A stretch of 64,000 nucleotides of DNA. It comes from Kalaharituber pfeilii (Eukaryota; Ascomycota; Pezizomycetes; Pezizales; Pezizaceae). The stretch spans positions 1 to 64,000 of the forward strand of contig WHUZ01000070.1 of NCBI GenBank assembly GCA_015179045.1. The letters are read 5' to 3'. A program made the position numbers and the translations under genes. Below are positions 20,267 through 32,415 of the stretch, in pieces (within the stretch, counting starts at the first letter, position 1; the number at the start of each line of letters is the position of its first letter). The notes under the pieces are model-generated. The model saw only the letters and a program-made list of their open reading frames with translations, was not told the origin of the DNA and did no database searches.

Positions 20267-21072
20267 CCGCCTTCCACTCACTTCCACATCCCAGCCTCTT
20301 TAAAAAGTTGAACATGCTCTGCATCAGCGCCATCAAGATTTGAAATTTTTTTTTTTTTTTATTTCATTACTCGCATGCCGCCTTATAGGCTATGGCGAGG
20401 TATTAAGATTTGAAAGGAAACGGTAGTTAAAGTAAAAGTCTCAAGGAAGACGCGTCCAGACAGGACCTCAGGAGCCCATGTCCAGCGGTACTCAAATGAT
20501 AAACAGCGCCACCTCATCCCTTCATTGCAGCACCTTGGTATATATATGCGGACAACTGAACTTGGCTGCCCGACCCATTTCGGAGACAATCCTACTCCAA
20601 GGCCTGGAAGATATTTGTCGCAACCTGTCCAATAGCCAGTCACCCAAGATTTCGGATCGGTACCCCTGCGGAAGTTAGAAATGCCAACTGAAAGCCATTG
20701 TGGGCGAGATCCCTTGCGGGTGAACCATTTTTCAGTGGAGGCATTGGGCCATATATGACACCGGCGAACGAAGAATTTAAAAAATTCCTCATGATCCCAT
20801 TTCCAACCATGGGGTACCATATGTTCGTTCCACAAAGTTACCACATCCTTATATACTAGCCGATATCGCTTCTTATCCCATTTCCGCTTCATGTTATCGT
20901 CAAAGCACCAGAGGTGATATAGTCTTTCGCGTGGATCTTTCACTAAACTCCGGATATGTTTAGGAAAGACTTTAGCATACTCCCTAGGTTTGTTAATAGG
21001 CATTATTGTCTCAATCTCAGTTTTCACTACTTGAACTTTCTCAAACCTCTTTTTCCCTTCTACGCCAAACAT
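20267..21072 (-). pseudogene. Hypothetical protein, C-terminus altered by a LINE tail
   Basis: Minus ORF from ATG 21072, 229 residues as it stands. The first ~120 residues look like a real globular protein (PREYAKVFPKHIRSLVKDPR, LYHLWCFDDNMKRKWDKKRY, HEEFFKFFVRRCHIWP); family unknown. The present C-terminus (IPRHSL) and stop are supplied by the LINE-tail insertion at 20346-20404. Without the insertion the same frame would run about 28 further codons to a TGA near 20270. Confidence 0.45.
20346..20404 (-). mobile_element. 59-bp LINE family-1 tail insertion
   Basis: Flanked by AAGATTTGAAA at 20335-20345 and 20405-20415. It lies inside an open reading frame. Confidence 0.93.
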
Positions 21073-21228
21073 CCACCAAAACTATTAGGCACTGCGCACA
21101 AATAATTAAGGTGCTAACAATGTAAAAATTCAGGCACTATGCACAGAATATTTTACACAGTGAATAGTCTAGCAAAAGGTGAAAGGAGAAGTGAAGAAGT
21201 AACAAGCAAGTGAAAATGTGAGGATGAG

Positions 21229-21480
21229 GTGTTCGGCTGGCAAGTCGGCGGGGGAGTCCGGTAGCCGAGTTCAGCAGCATGTGAGTTCAGTTCGTGAATT
21301 CAGTGCGCCCTGTTTGGCAAGTTCGGCGGCGGATGAGTTCGGCAGCGTGTGAGTTCAGCGGCGTGTGAGTTGGGCGGTGCGTGAGTTGGACGGATGAATT
21401 CGGTGGGGTGTGAGTTCGGCAGGGTATGACTTCAGCGCGCAAATGCAGTGCACGTAAATTCAGTGCACGATGAGTACGGA
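21229..21480. repeat. Degenerate 14-17 bp tandem repeats
   Basis: Variations on GCGTGTGAGTTCAGCG throughout. False ORFs here follow from this repeat. Confidence 0.75.
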
Positions 21481-21608
21481 GTTTTGTAGAAATCTTGAGT
21501 GGAATACCCCTGCGACGGGGGGGGAGACTATAGAGGGGTATTGCAGGGTGCACCTGGGAAGGGGTCGCTGCTTGCTGAGAACGAGGAGGAGGAGGCTGTT
21601 GCGTATTT

Positions 21609-21666
21609 TTTCGCCATAGCCCATAGGGCGGCATGCGAGTATTGATATCAAAAAAAAAAAAAAAAA
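21609..21666 (+). mobile_element. 58-bp LINE family-1 tail insertion
   Basis: Flanked by TGTTGCGTATTT at 21597-21608 and 21667-21678. Confidence 0.93.
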
Positions 21667-22522
21667 TGTTGCGTATTTGCTGTGATTCTCGCGGGAATGA
21701 GAAAGCGGGGGAGGCTGCTGCCTATTTGCGGCGTTTTATTCCAGGGAGTAAGGAGATGAGAAAGGAGACTGAGCGCAAGGAGGGCAAACCCTAGGAGAGG
21801 AATGACTGGGCTCGCGTATGACTCAGCGCCTGGATGCCTGAGCTCTCATGCTGGCTCAGTTAACCTGCTAAGGATGTAAAAATTCACAGAAAATTTACGC
21901 AGCGAATAGTCTACGGAAAATACAAACGAGCTGCGGAGAAGTAACTAGCAAGTGAAAATGTTAGGAGTTGGTGGGTCTGGTGGCAATCGAAGGCGGCGAC
22001 TTGCTTTGAGGCGGCGGCGGTGGCGGCAGCACCCAGTAGGACAACGACATGACGCACCTGTTATTGTTCGCACATCATGACATCGCTTGACAACATGCGC
22101 ATTCTGTATTCGATGATGTTGTCTATCCTCGTATCGCTGATAATGCACTGCGTAAAATGGGCTGTTTCATATAAAGGGGATGAGAGCGATTTCGAGGTAT
22201 TTAACAGGCCTCAAATGGCCTATTCCACATATACGCCATGAGCCTGTCTGAGGTACTTGACATGCATAATGCCCTATTCTCCACATACAGCGGTGAGGGT
22301 GTTTTCGACATATTTAACATGCATAAATTAGCCTCTCTCCCATATACGCCATGAGGGCGTTTGCGACGTATTTGATATGCATAGAATTGCCTATTTTCCA
22401 TACACGTGATGAGCTTGTTTTCAACATAGTTAACACGCGGAAAACGGTCCGTTTCCCATATCCGCAATGGGCCTGTTTTCGACGTATTTAAGATGCGCAA
22501 AATGCCTGATTTCACATATGTA

Positions 22523-24130
22523 CAGTCTACCCTTGCTATACCGGATCCCTAAAATCTGGCACTTTTCGTCCGGTATACCAAGGTTCCGGTGACTGGTAAC
22601 AGGCGTTACGTTGGTACTGGAGACTACCAGCCAACAGACCAATGAACGACGGGGCCAAGGCAAGAAAACACAACTTTAAACCATTGCTTAAGGAATACAT
22701 CTGCCAAGACCCTAAGCACCTACTAGTAGCAACGGCATTAGCAGAAGCAGTGACAGCAGTGGTGGCAGCAGTGATGGCAGCAGTGATGGCAGCCAAGTGT
22801 GATCATCTATCTATCTAATAAGTATAAAATTTTTCCTCTTCTTGCCGTGAAACTGGAAGTTTTCCGACTGGATAAATAGAAAGTGAAGCCTGGAGTTCAT
22901 CCGATTTGATAATTCGGTGAAGCCTGTCTAATATTCAGGATATTCAGGATTGTCTGTTGGTAATTACTACATTTTTATTATAATTCTTGATTTTGTAGTG
23001 CTATCAGTCAAGTGTGAAATGGAGTAGTCTAAGATGTATTAGTATTAGTGTGTCCGGTATATCATAGCAAATATTAGGGGTATTCAGACTAGAAATATCC
23101 GATCGGATATGGTAGATATGAAAATCCCAAAAATCCGGATAGGAAAATCGTATTCGGTGTCCTACGATGAATTTTCATATCCGGTCTGGAGACTACTTGA
23201 AGCGTACTTATACGGTCGGATACGGGCAGATATGGGGTCCTCATGTCCGGATATTGGACCGTCATATCCGATTGAATATGGGAAATCATATCTGGTAGAT
23301 ATGCTCATGAAGTCACATGTAGGCGCCACGTGCAGATGAAGGGAGTGGTCTTGGCTTGCAGTAGGCTGGTTGCATGACCCTTTAGTTTACCTCCGTCTGA
23401 ACTTAGAAATTCCAGTCCACAAGTGCGTGAGCCAGTTTCCAAATAACATCAGCCACGAAGGGTTGCTTCCTTTGGCTTTGCACCCCGCCTCCCCATCCTA
23501 GAACCCCCCCCGAAACACCACAACCTCATTAGTGAACTCACTCTAGACCATAACACCCAGTTTAGACGATCTGCTTACCTTTCATCGAAATGGTACTAGT
23601 TGCAATCTCCAAACTTAAGCGTAAACTTCGAATCTTGCAGCGTGGGGGGAGGGTTGAGTTTGTTGCAAGTTGCATCACACAAACCGGCAAGCCAAGATGA
23701 TGAGCCAAGAAATGCTGCTTAGTTCCTCACGTGCAAAATCATAACTATCACGTGTATGACGCCAAGCACCAGATACGTCCCAAAAACTGTCGGAAATGAC
23801 GCCAAAATTTTGCGTGTAGAGAGGACCCCATATCTGGGGTAAAACTTCTGATTTCGCGTACGTTAATTTTTACCGGGCGTTCAGACTAGGGGAAAGTCAT
23901 GTCCGCATATGGGTGAATACGTATCCGATCGGATATTTCTAGTCTGAATACCCCTATTATTTGTATGGAGGCAGGGGGTACTTGTCTGGAGGTTTCTATC
24001 CGGTCCGAAATTGTTAGGGCGTGCGGTATAGCAAGGGCGATTTGTATGGGGAACGGATGTCGCAGACAGAGGCCATCCGGTATAGCAAGGTTTCCGGTAT
24101 AGCGAGGTCCGGTATAGCAAGGGTAGACTG
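22523..24130. mobile_element. Tc1/mariner (pogo-type) element with TA TSD
   Basis: Inverted termini CAGTCTACCCTTGCTATACC (22-23 bp) flanked by TA (22521-22522 and 24131-24132). GCTATACCGG is repeated in subterminal position. CAGT ends and TA target are typical of pogo-like elements. No transposase ORF is seen, so it is non-autonomous. Removing it restores the satellite. Confidence 0.85.
23077..23954. mobile_element. Nested TIR element
   Basis: 878 bp with a 33-bp inverted repeat (GGGGTATTCAGACTAGAAAT ...), flanked by TATTA on both sides. The interior is rich in CGGATAT motifs; there is no coding capacity. It lies inside the pogo-type element. Confidence 0.75.
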
Positions 24131-24250
24131 TATAGGCGATGAGGGTGTTTTCGACGTATTTAGCATGCGCAAAATGGCCTATTTCCCATATACGCGATGA
24201 GCTTGTTCGATATTCTTCAGGCGCCCACAACGCCCAGTATATCATATTTT

Positions 24251-26789
24251 CGCCAACCCTGTTCGCGCACTTAGCGGCTCAAAATGCCCAGCATCCTGAG
24301 CCCGTTTAACCCTGTTTAAATGCCCAAGGGCCCAATATCCTATGCGCCCCCCCCCCCAAAAAAAAAGAAAAAAAAAAGGAAAGTCCTATTAACCTCGCAA
24401 TAAAAATGGGCATAAACCGCAAATAGCAAGTAGACCGCGTAGACTGAGTAGCGATAAATCATATGCGAAAATGGCATAACACCACGCGTAGAGGGAGTAG
24501 TGATAAAAATTTAAAAAAAATTTCTTGTGTGAAAAGTATCATAAAACAACTTAGGCCGGTTTCGCAACAAGGATCCTCAGCTAGAAGCCTACCAGATTGG
24601 ATGACTTCCCGTCGCCCAGATTCCCATTCCCAGACGCTTATCAGCACTCGATCTCCCAGAAAATTTTTCAAACCCCCTTCCAGATTTTAGAATCTCGACG
24701 CACACGCTCCCAGATATCGCACTAGTAAAAAAATACGTTAGACAATGAGAAAAAAAATGCATCAAACCACAACACCAAAAATTATTGCATATAGATTTAC
24801 ATATTTTGAACTCTGTTTTCTCTATTATACACTACTTACTATAGATCTACTTAGATGAGGAACTTCAAGTTGCTTTATTATTCGCACCTTTTTATACTAT
24901 TTAGTCTACAAAAAAAAGCAAACAATAATGAAAGCAGTTTTATTAGTTCAAGCATTGCAGATACTAGGAGAAGACTTTAAAGAATATCAGCCAGAGGGTG
25001 AATAGCTAGTGACATCTAAATAGCTGTCATGCACTGATAATGTACATGCTGGCGATATAGTAATGCAGATAGTGGTGATGCTGTAGCCATCTTGGTTAGA
25101 AATTGCTGACAAATACATATTTTGAGAGTTTAGAAGTTTGAGCGTGTGTGTTGTGTTGCGACGGAATCGGGGTCAAGCCCAGAGTTTGGACTGGGCGTCT
25201 GAGAATGGAAATCTGGGCGACGGGAAGTCATCCTATGTTTGCGAAACTGTGGAATTACAGATTACCCTTAGGTGCCTGACAACCCCCGAAGGAATTGAAC
25301 TCATGTCCTCAATTCGACTCGCTAACTAAACCAAGAAGTTAACCGCTACACTCAGCGCAAATAATAATTAACCCTCGGGTGGACCCAAACCAAACCCACA
25401 CCATAACAGAACATAGAAAATTATTCTCCACACCAAGTTTGTAGTACATGCGGTGCCATATTCCGGCATATATCCAATCATACACTAGGATATACTATTG
25501 AGTTCACCATATGTGAATAAGATTACCTGAGGCCTTTGCATCTCAAGACTCAAGGTTGCTTATAACTAAACAAGTACACCAAGGTTTGCAACTATCGGAC
25601 CAATCTATAGAGAGTTACTGCCATATCAAAAAGTACACCAGCCGTCTTCGGTCTTTTCTTTCTCTTAACTAACATAGACCCTTCCGCTGTTAATTTTCAT
25701 GAATTAAGACCCTATACAGTTTAGTCCTCAATTAATAAAGAAACAATATTATTATAACACAAATCCCCCTTCCTCCCAGCCCCCCAAACAAAACAAAAAA
25801 AAATAAAAACAAAAATAAAAAAATAAAAGAAACACAACATAATCTGACCCTCCGCCCCCACCCCGAACCCGCCATTCCTACTAGTATTCTACAACCGCCA
25901 TGTCCCCAAAACCCCCTCTTGCACCTACGTACAGCACAGTTTAACCACTAACTGTCTAACCTATATTCCCCATATACCCATCACAAGTATTCTTTCCTTA
26001 TTTTTTTTTCCCAAGACGTACACCCCCATCTAGGTTCTGGATTTACCACCGCAACTCAAGCTGCTTCCCCCGCCGACCATAATATAATGTACCCAGAGAA
26101 TTTTGGGCGTAACGCCTCCAGCAAGCGCGACCTCTGCGTTGACCACTTGCTTTTGGAATTTAACCGTCCAACTTTCCTCCGCTGAGGACTATATAATAGA
26201 CCTGGTCCCCGCTTAAAGCTCCATGTACTCCGCCGTCGCTGTGTACACCACCAATTCATTATAAGAAAAGACGGTATCGGTATGAAACTTCAATGTGTAT
26301 AACGGAATTAATAAAATAGCCAGACAAAAAAAAACAGGTATGAAAACAATTCCACATGGAAAGTGGTCAATCTACCACAGACTGATTTCGGGTATCCAGG
26401 AAGGCAGTTGGGGAAGCTACTCGAGTGGCTACTGGCGCGGCAGCGGGGAAATTGATGAGGAGGGTGGGGGTGCGAGATGCTGTTGACGACTGACATTTCA
26501 ACAGTCATACCCAGCACTAGCTCTCACTCATCTCACGCGCAATCATAACTTACCAACGTAAATGTACACTTCTATACCCACATACACTATACAATCGGAA
26601 CGGAAACTTGGAACATTCAGGGAAGAAAGAAAAACAAAAAAAGGCAGGAGAGCCGGATGAGAAGAGTTGTATTTATGATTTTGTAATCGTGAGCCCGTTT
26701 ATTATTATAAGGTTGATGATGCATTATAGTAACAAAAAGATAATAAAACAAGGAAAACAAAAAAAAAGAAAGTGGCAAAACATTTTTTT
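24251..26789. other. Intergenic, no gene recognised
   Basis: AT-rich, with a mixed C/A tract near 24340-24380 and A-rich runs near 25790-25830. Short ORFs look random. One tRNA-like stretch (about 25270-25370) was examined and rejected. Confidence 0.5.
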
Positions 26790-28150
26790 CTACTGAAGGG
26801 GGCAGGCACTTTCGACCTCCGGCGGGATGTCGCTCATGCCTCCCATTAGCTCTGCGGGTGGCGACCCGGCGGCTTGCATCTGTTGGTCCAGTTGTTAGCG
26901 GGCTCGTGTTGCAATTTCCCCGCCCCGAAACCCGTTTCACCCACCCTCTACCCCCTACCCCACCCCGCACTCCCCACCCCAACCCAAACCAATTCTGTGA
27001 TCTCGGGGCAAACAAAAAAGCTCACCTTCTGCATCTTCTCCAGGATATACTCCCTATCTGTCGTGCTAGAGTCCATATACGTGGGCTCCTCAAACTTCCT
27101 ACATATATCCTTAACGTGCTCGTACTGCTCCCGGTACCTGTCCAGCTGCTCCTTGGGCAATTTTGTCTCGTTGCGCTCGAGCCACTCGGGGTACTTGTCT
27201 GCGAGTTCGCGCATGGGCTCGTAGAGGATCTCCTTGTTGGTAAGCTGCTCCATCATGTTGAGGAGCATTTTGGAAAAGTCCTCCTCGGAGTCGCCAGAGA
27301 GGCCGGACATGGGGCCCATTTGCTGGAGCATCTCGGCGAGGAAGTCATCGGTGTCGGCGGAGTCGGCGATGTCGGAGGTGATGGTCTCGGTGGAGGTGTG
27401 GAGACGGGACATGGCGCGGTTGATGGTGTCGCTGAAGGAAGGAGGTACCGGGACGGGGTTGGAGGCGGCGGCGGCGGCGGCTACGTCGGGAGGAGAGGTA
27501 GTCGAACCCGGTGGTGGGGGGTAGAGGAAGCAGCGTCGGAGAGTGCTTGGACGAGGTGTTCGAATTGTTGTTGCAGTTCGGGCTAGGTGGACGGAGGGGA
27601 AGGGCGCAATTCGGGAGTTAGAAATTGAAATCTGCTTCTGCGAGGGGGGGTTTGGGGGGAGAAGAGAAGAGGTAGGGACCATAGGGGATTTTCTCAAAGT
27701 ATCAAGGTGAAGGTGAACGTTGGAGATGGTGATTGTAAACAAGAGTGACTAACCGAGCTCCCGAGCTCCCCCAGCAAATCCGCCATGCCCATCTGCAGCT
27801 GCTTCGTAACGTCCTCTTCTGAACCACCATCGTTGCTCGGCATGCCAGGTCCACCACCATTACTCCCCGTTGTGCTTGCTCTCGGCGTCGGATTTGCGGC
27901 TTTGTTGAATTCGTCGAGGAGAGCTATGCCGACCGGTGAGTAGGGGTTAGATTGAAGTTACTGTCAGGTGAATCATTTTTGTTTCGGGAATTGCATACAT
28001 ACCGTCCAAATCATCGTCCTCCGACTCGTCTTCGTTCTCGTCTTCGTCCTCAACCGTGGGATGCCTGACGGTGGGCGGCGGTGGCTGTGACGATCCGTTG
28101 GTTTGCGAGGCACCACCGGCTGGGCTAGAACTTGACGTTGAGGCGCTCAT
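26790..28150 (-). CDS. PEX19: Peroxin-19, peroxisomal membrane-protein chaperone/receptor
   Basis: Four exons: 28150-28003, 27923-27754, 27582-27026, 26879-26790. All donors/acceptors are canonical (GTATGT, GTTAGT, GTGAGC; branch TCTAAC or GCTAAC). Pex19 binds newly made peroxisomal membrane proteins and docks on Pex3. The acidic N-terminus with DDDLDALLDEF matches the Pex3-binding helix. EEDVTKQLQMGMADLLGELG and MMEQLTNKEILYEPMRELAD with KYPEWLERN are family signatures. The last residues CPLQ form a CaaX farnesylation box. Predicted length is about 321 residues, normal for the family. One oddity: within exon 3 a run of six G (plus strand, 27516-27521) puts the two halves of the exon in different frames. 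One missing base there, real or a sequencing error, would explain it. Confidence 0.92.
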
Positions 28151-28632
28151 CTTGGTTAGGGGCGTTGGAAGTGAATTAAGAAAGCTTGCTGTTCTCCGGA
28201 AGGAAGGTTTGGGGATGATGCAGACGAGACCGGAGAACTTTGAAATGTCTGGACTTTGAAGCTGGCTCCGGGAAGGGTCTTGGGTTGCTCCTTTGTTAAC
28301 CTTGCGTACCTTGCATGGAGCGAGGAGAGACACGCTTGGCAAAAGTGGGCTGTGGCGAATCGTCGTCACGTGCGAATGCGCCGGGGTGCGTGGCGGGGTG
28401 ATGATTGGAGTGGGAAGTGGGGGCGCCAAGACATGCTCAGCTGCATGCGATCACTTGATGCGGACAAAATACGAAATATGCCAGGACAAAAGCTAGCATA
28501 GAGCCAAGATTAATAGAGGTGAAGACTCAAATTCAATCCGCATAGACTGCGTGGTCTACCTCTGGCGCAGGATCCTTCCACCGCATCCGCTGTGTTACGC
28601 TCTCTCTAGTAACAAAATGCTCGTAACCTTTC

Positions 28633-29860
28633 TTTTCTTTTTTTAATATCATTACTCGCATGCCACCCTATGGGCTATGGCGAGGGTCTTTATTTAAAAG
28701 GAGCGAAAACAAACAAAAACAAGCTAACTAAATAAACATGTCTGTGGTACCCGCGGTGCTCCTCCGTAATGCGGGAGAGAAGATAACTAAGTACATGTGG
28801 CGCCCGCGGTGCTGGTGAGTGATGCGGGTGTAAAGGGCCAGTCTGACCATCCTACTTCCGTCCCCTGTCCCGTTCGTACTGGTCCGCTTTCAACCAACGT
28901 CCTCCAAGTCTCACTCTCCCCACCTCGATCGGCTTCTCCAGGTATACCACCACCGAACTGGTCTTCTTCCCTTCTTCTACCAGTATTGTCTTACTTCTGA
29001 GCCAGCGAATCCCTACCGTCTTGCCTAGCTTGTTGCTTGCTTCCAGCCATTTCCGGGCCTTGCCCAAATCCTTTCTTAGGGCAATGCCGTGTACGACGAT
29101 GCCGTGTGCGGTGGTGGAGGCAACGGAAGTGGTTTTGGCGGACGTCTTGGGGGACGGGGAGGGGCGCTGGAGTTTTTTGTGGGGCCTGGGGAGGGATCGG
29201 GGGTCTGTGGGCTAGTGGGGGGTTGAGGGTTTTTCCCCTTGAGGTGGTTTTTGGAGGCTGTTTCTTGACTCGGCAGCCTTTGTCTCTTCGAAGTGGGGGG
29301 GGAGGGGGGTGGTGTCGTAGTCTCGGGGGGCCCCTCAGCGTTGGGTGCCTTCTTCGGTGATGCAATCTTTTGGGCCTCCTCGTTGTTGAGTTGGCATTTG
29401 ATTGCGTACGCGGCCCCGGGGGACGGCGTCTTGCCTTTTCTCTTCCGGGAGACTGGTGGTGGAGACGTTGCTTTCTTCTCGGGGGTCAGTGCTACCGGGT
29501 CTATTTCCATGCACGCATGCACGTGATGGGGCTGAACCCAAGTGTCTGTGGTGGCGGTGGTGGTGGTGGCGGTGGTGGTGGCGGTGGCGGCGGTGGCTGG
29601 GGTGGTGGTGGACCGCTCGCTTCGTACCGGAGGCAGTCGTGTTCGTCGTCCTCAAACGTTATGGTCACGGTCGACCCCTTTTTTGGGGGAACGTCGAGTT
29701 CCATCGCGTATTCCCACAAGGCGGCGAGTAGCACGCCTTCGTCTAGACGTGAGCTTTCAATTATACGCTCCCAGTATGTTTTCTTTGTCTTTGTCTCCTT
29801 GGTTTCCGGCATTCTGATTGGTGGGTCTTGGCAAGACAGGGGTGGGGTTGATGTGTCCTG
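28633..29860 (-). mobile_element. Full-length ORF1-only LINE (half-LINE), 12-bp TSD
   Basis: Flanked by TCGTAACCTTTC at 28621-28632 and 29861-29872. In minus sense: a 48-bp leader, an ORF starting ATG 29812 (TYWERIIESSRLDEGVLLAA ...), a polyproline run (CCA microsatellite at 29540-29605), a Pro/Lys/Ser-rich middle, and an RRM-like C-terminus (GIVVHGIALRKDLGKARKWL ... TSSVVVYLEKP ... VRLGGRWLKA). The stop is followed by a ~200-bp 3' UTR, the family-1 hairpin and poly(A). No RT or endonuclease is present. Frameshifts near 29510-29560 and 29100-29270 break the ORF. Confidence 0.85.
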
Positions 29861-30203
29861 TCGTAACCTTTCGTTCCCTGCATCATTAAAGAGAACCGAC
29901 TATCGCAGTACATTTTCGATCATCAGGAGCGTTATTCTCCCTCATTTTACACCTGTAGTGTAGATATTTTTTTTTTCCTTTGGGCAAGACCGGTAATAAA
30001 CATCCCCTTCTCTCGCAACATCTTGGGACTTCGTCTTAGAGTTATCTCAAGTGCAGTACATGTAGGGCTCAATGCAATACCGTTGATCGCTAATGGGTAT
30101 AGGCGCGAACACTTGGGTATTACCATACGTTTGCTTCTAGTCTGTGGATTCTTCATGGCAATGCGCCGACCTCAACATGTGCTCGCGTTGCGAAGTGCTT
30201 TGA

Positions 30204-30260
30204 ATCGCCATAGCCCATAGGGCGGCATGCGATTAATGATATAAAAAAAAAAAAAAAAGA
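30204..30260 (+). mobile_element. 57-bp LINE family-1 tail insertion
   Basis: Flanked by GAAGTGCTTTGA at 30192-30203 and 30261-30272. Confidence 0.93.
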
Positions 30261-30855
30261 GAAGTGCTTTGATCTGCTAATCTTCAAGCTACAGCAAATA
30301 CCTCGACTTCGGCACTGCGTGCATCCGCACTGCCTTCGTTTTTGAGAGCATATACCAGCAAGGTCAGCGATAAGTGGGTTGACAGAGAGGTGAAATCAGC
30401 ATGGCTGCCGCCGAAGTATGTTGCGCTTCCGTGGCTCGATCAAGGTCTTGAAGTATACTGTAATTGCCGTTCGAAGCTCTGAAGACTCTCAATACGATAC
30501 ACTGCTGACTTGGCGCTCTTTGTCTCCGGGCAGGCCTAGACTGACAGTCTATGAAAAGATACTAGTCCCGCAACGGCCAAACAAACTCATGAAGGTTTAC
30601 TTTAGACTTGACACAACTTGATTGAATGAAGGGTTAGGGAATAGATGGTTGGTGTACCGACAATTTGGAATGTTTTTCGGCGGACTGAAAAAGTATTGTT
30701 GCATCTCAATGGAAGTAAGGCCGGTCAGTGAGCCAACGTTGATTGCATAGCCAATACCACAATATGGATCGAGATTGGGGAATGTAAGTATGCGTTGGCC
30801 GCCCGATTGTTATGGCAATGGCTACTCGCGAAGTCAAGGCGTCGAGGAGAGCTGC

Positions 30856-32375
30856 CGGGATGACTCGGGACAGGTACTTTTTACCTGTCTGCTCAGGGAC
30901 AGGTAGTTCCCTTGTACGGTAAGCGGATCGCCAGTGGCGTGCGCTAATATGCAGAGTTTTCAAGGGTCGCGAGCTCGCATGTACCTGAGCATAACTTCAT
31001 GTATATCGAAGATATGGTTGCTACCCACTCACAGCTTTTCTCTTTCGCCTCTGCTGTCGCGGAATCATTTACTAGTTACCACTTGACAGCCAGGACGTGT
31101 GGTCTTTCAACAAAGCCAACTGCCACTACCTCCGCAGTTGGCCATACATCCATTAAGTCAACCAGTAATACAGACCATTTATTATGTACTTGTGTTGTTG
31201 CTGCGTCCTACTATAGTAAATGGCTGAATAATAAGTAAAAAAAAGCTGTTACCGCAATTTTGTAAATACTTGGCTGAAGAGTTTTAATAGTATATAAGGC
31301 TCTTCAAAACTGTTCACGCATATATTTTCTGCTTATTCAATAGCTTGCCATGTCCACTCTCACTCAGCATTACCTAACATTTAGTATTACCTATCATCTC
31401 GGTCTTATTCTTCTTAGGCAATACCTATCTCCTATGCATATCTTTTTATACCTAAATAGGCAATATGGGTGATAGCTGTGATATTCCTGAACTTCATTGA
31501 AGCACTCCAATTACTGAAGACCAGTACGCTTTTATGAATGATGTATTACATCGTCTTCAAGACTATGCATTAGTTACTGGATTTATAGTTGTGGTTTATG
31601 AAAATCAACAGATTCCTCTTTAGCTTCTCCATCCACACTGGCAAATCAAATGTCCAATAGCACTCAAAAAATAGACAATGACCGACAGAGAAGTACCTAC
31701 AGATCTACCTATTACAATACCTCAACAGCAGCCACAGGACCAATATACTAATCAAGGCTGACATCTCCTTCTACAATCATTATATGACCAAGAACAGTTT
31801 ACCCAGAACAGTAATATGGTACCCTTACTGGTGAGCAGGCATCGCCGCAGCCCCATGGGTGGCAAGCGATCAATGACATAAAAAAAAAAAAAAAAATGGT
31901 GAGAAGGCAAAGCTTTTTGCATGTTTGTAGCATACTCATACCAGCCACATGCAACGAATGTTCACCAGCACACCTGCTAGTCATGGTGCTCAGCCAATTA
32001 TCCAGCAATTTGTACCACCAGCTTTATATCAATTTCGTCAGAAAAAGACCAAAGGAAAAGCTAAAGCGCATGCTATAACCTCTGCAGAGTTGGCTGAATG
32101 AACAGCTGCTACAAGAAATACTAGAAAGTGCCATAGGGAGGGCTCCTCAGGTGTAGTTGAGCTTGAAGAGGATACCCAAGCTACGCAGGATATGATTCTT
32201 GTTGCACCAAGGTCCCATGTATCTTCCACTGCACCTATTTAGATGTTCAGGTATTGTACATAATATCTTGGCTTAGGTACCTCTGAATCGTAACCCTTGA
32301 AAACTTCTGCATATTAGCGCACGCCACTGGCGATCCGCTTACCGTACAAGGAACTACCTGTCCGGAGTCATCCCG
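30856..32375. mobile_element. Decayed DNA element with ~75-bp TIRs (MULE-like?)
   Basis: The segment CGGGATGACTC..GGACAGG ... GTAAGCGGATCGCCAGTGGC ... TAATATGCAGA at 30856-30970 recurs inverted at 32290-32375. The left copy carries an extra ~25 bp. The interior (31480-31720, plus) has a stop-ridden frame reading TEDQYAFMNDVLHRLQDY and VVVYENQQIP, which recalls the FAR1-type N-terminus of Mutator-like transposases; this is tentative. No target duplication was seen. A LINE tail is inserted at 31842-31896. Confidence 0.5.
31842..31896 (+). mobile_element. 55-bp LINE family-1 tail insertion (older)
   Basis: Flanked by TGGTGAGNAGGCA at 31829-31841 and 31897-31909 with one mismatch. The hairpin itself is mutated. 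Confidence 0.88.
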
Positions 32376-32415
32376 TCAGAAAACTGAGGTATTCCATGCT
32401 TGTCTGACCAAGCTC

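Larger units (their letters stand above)
22190..24250. repeat. ~60-bp satellite interrupted by a TIR element
   Basis: About five units (CATATACGCGATGAGGGTG, TTTTCGACGTATTTAACATG, CGCAAAATGGCCTATTTCCC) at 22190-22520 continue in register at 24133-24250. The break is the element at 22523-24130. Confidence 0.85.

Noticed and set aside
24340..24380. C9/A-rich tract as possible retro-insertion end
   Set aside because: No target duplication or tail sequence is found around it.
25270..25370. tRNA-like stretch on the minus strand with a GTTCAATTC B-box and an A-box-like GTGTAGCGGTTAAC
   Set aside because: No 7-bp acceptor stem or T-stem can be formed and the spacing gives no cloverleaf; at best a tRNA-derived relic.
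26858..27586. 242-codon plus-strand ORF, Gly/Val-rich
   Set aside because: Antisense shadow of PEX19 exon 3.
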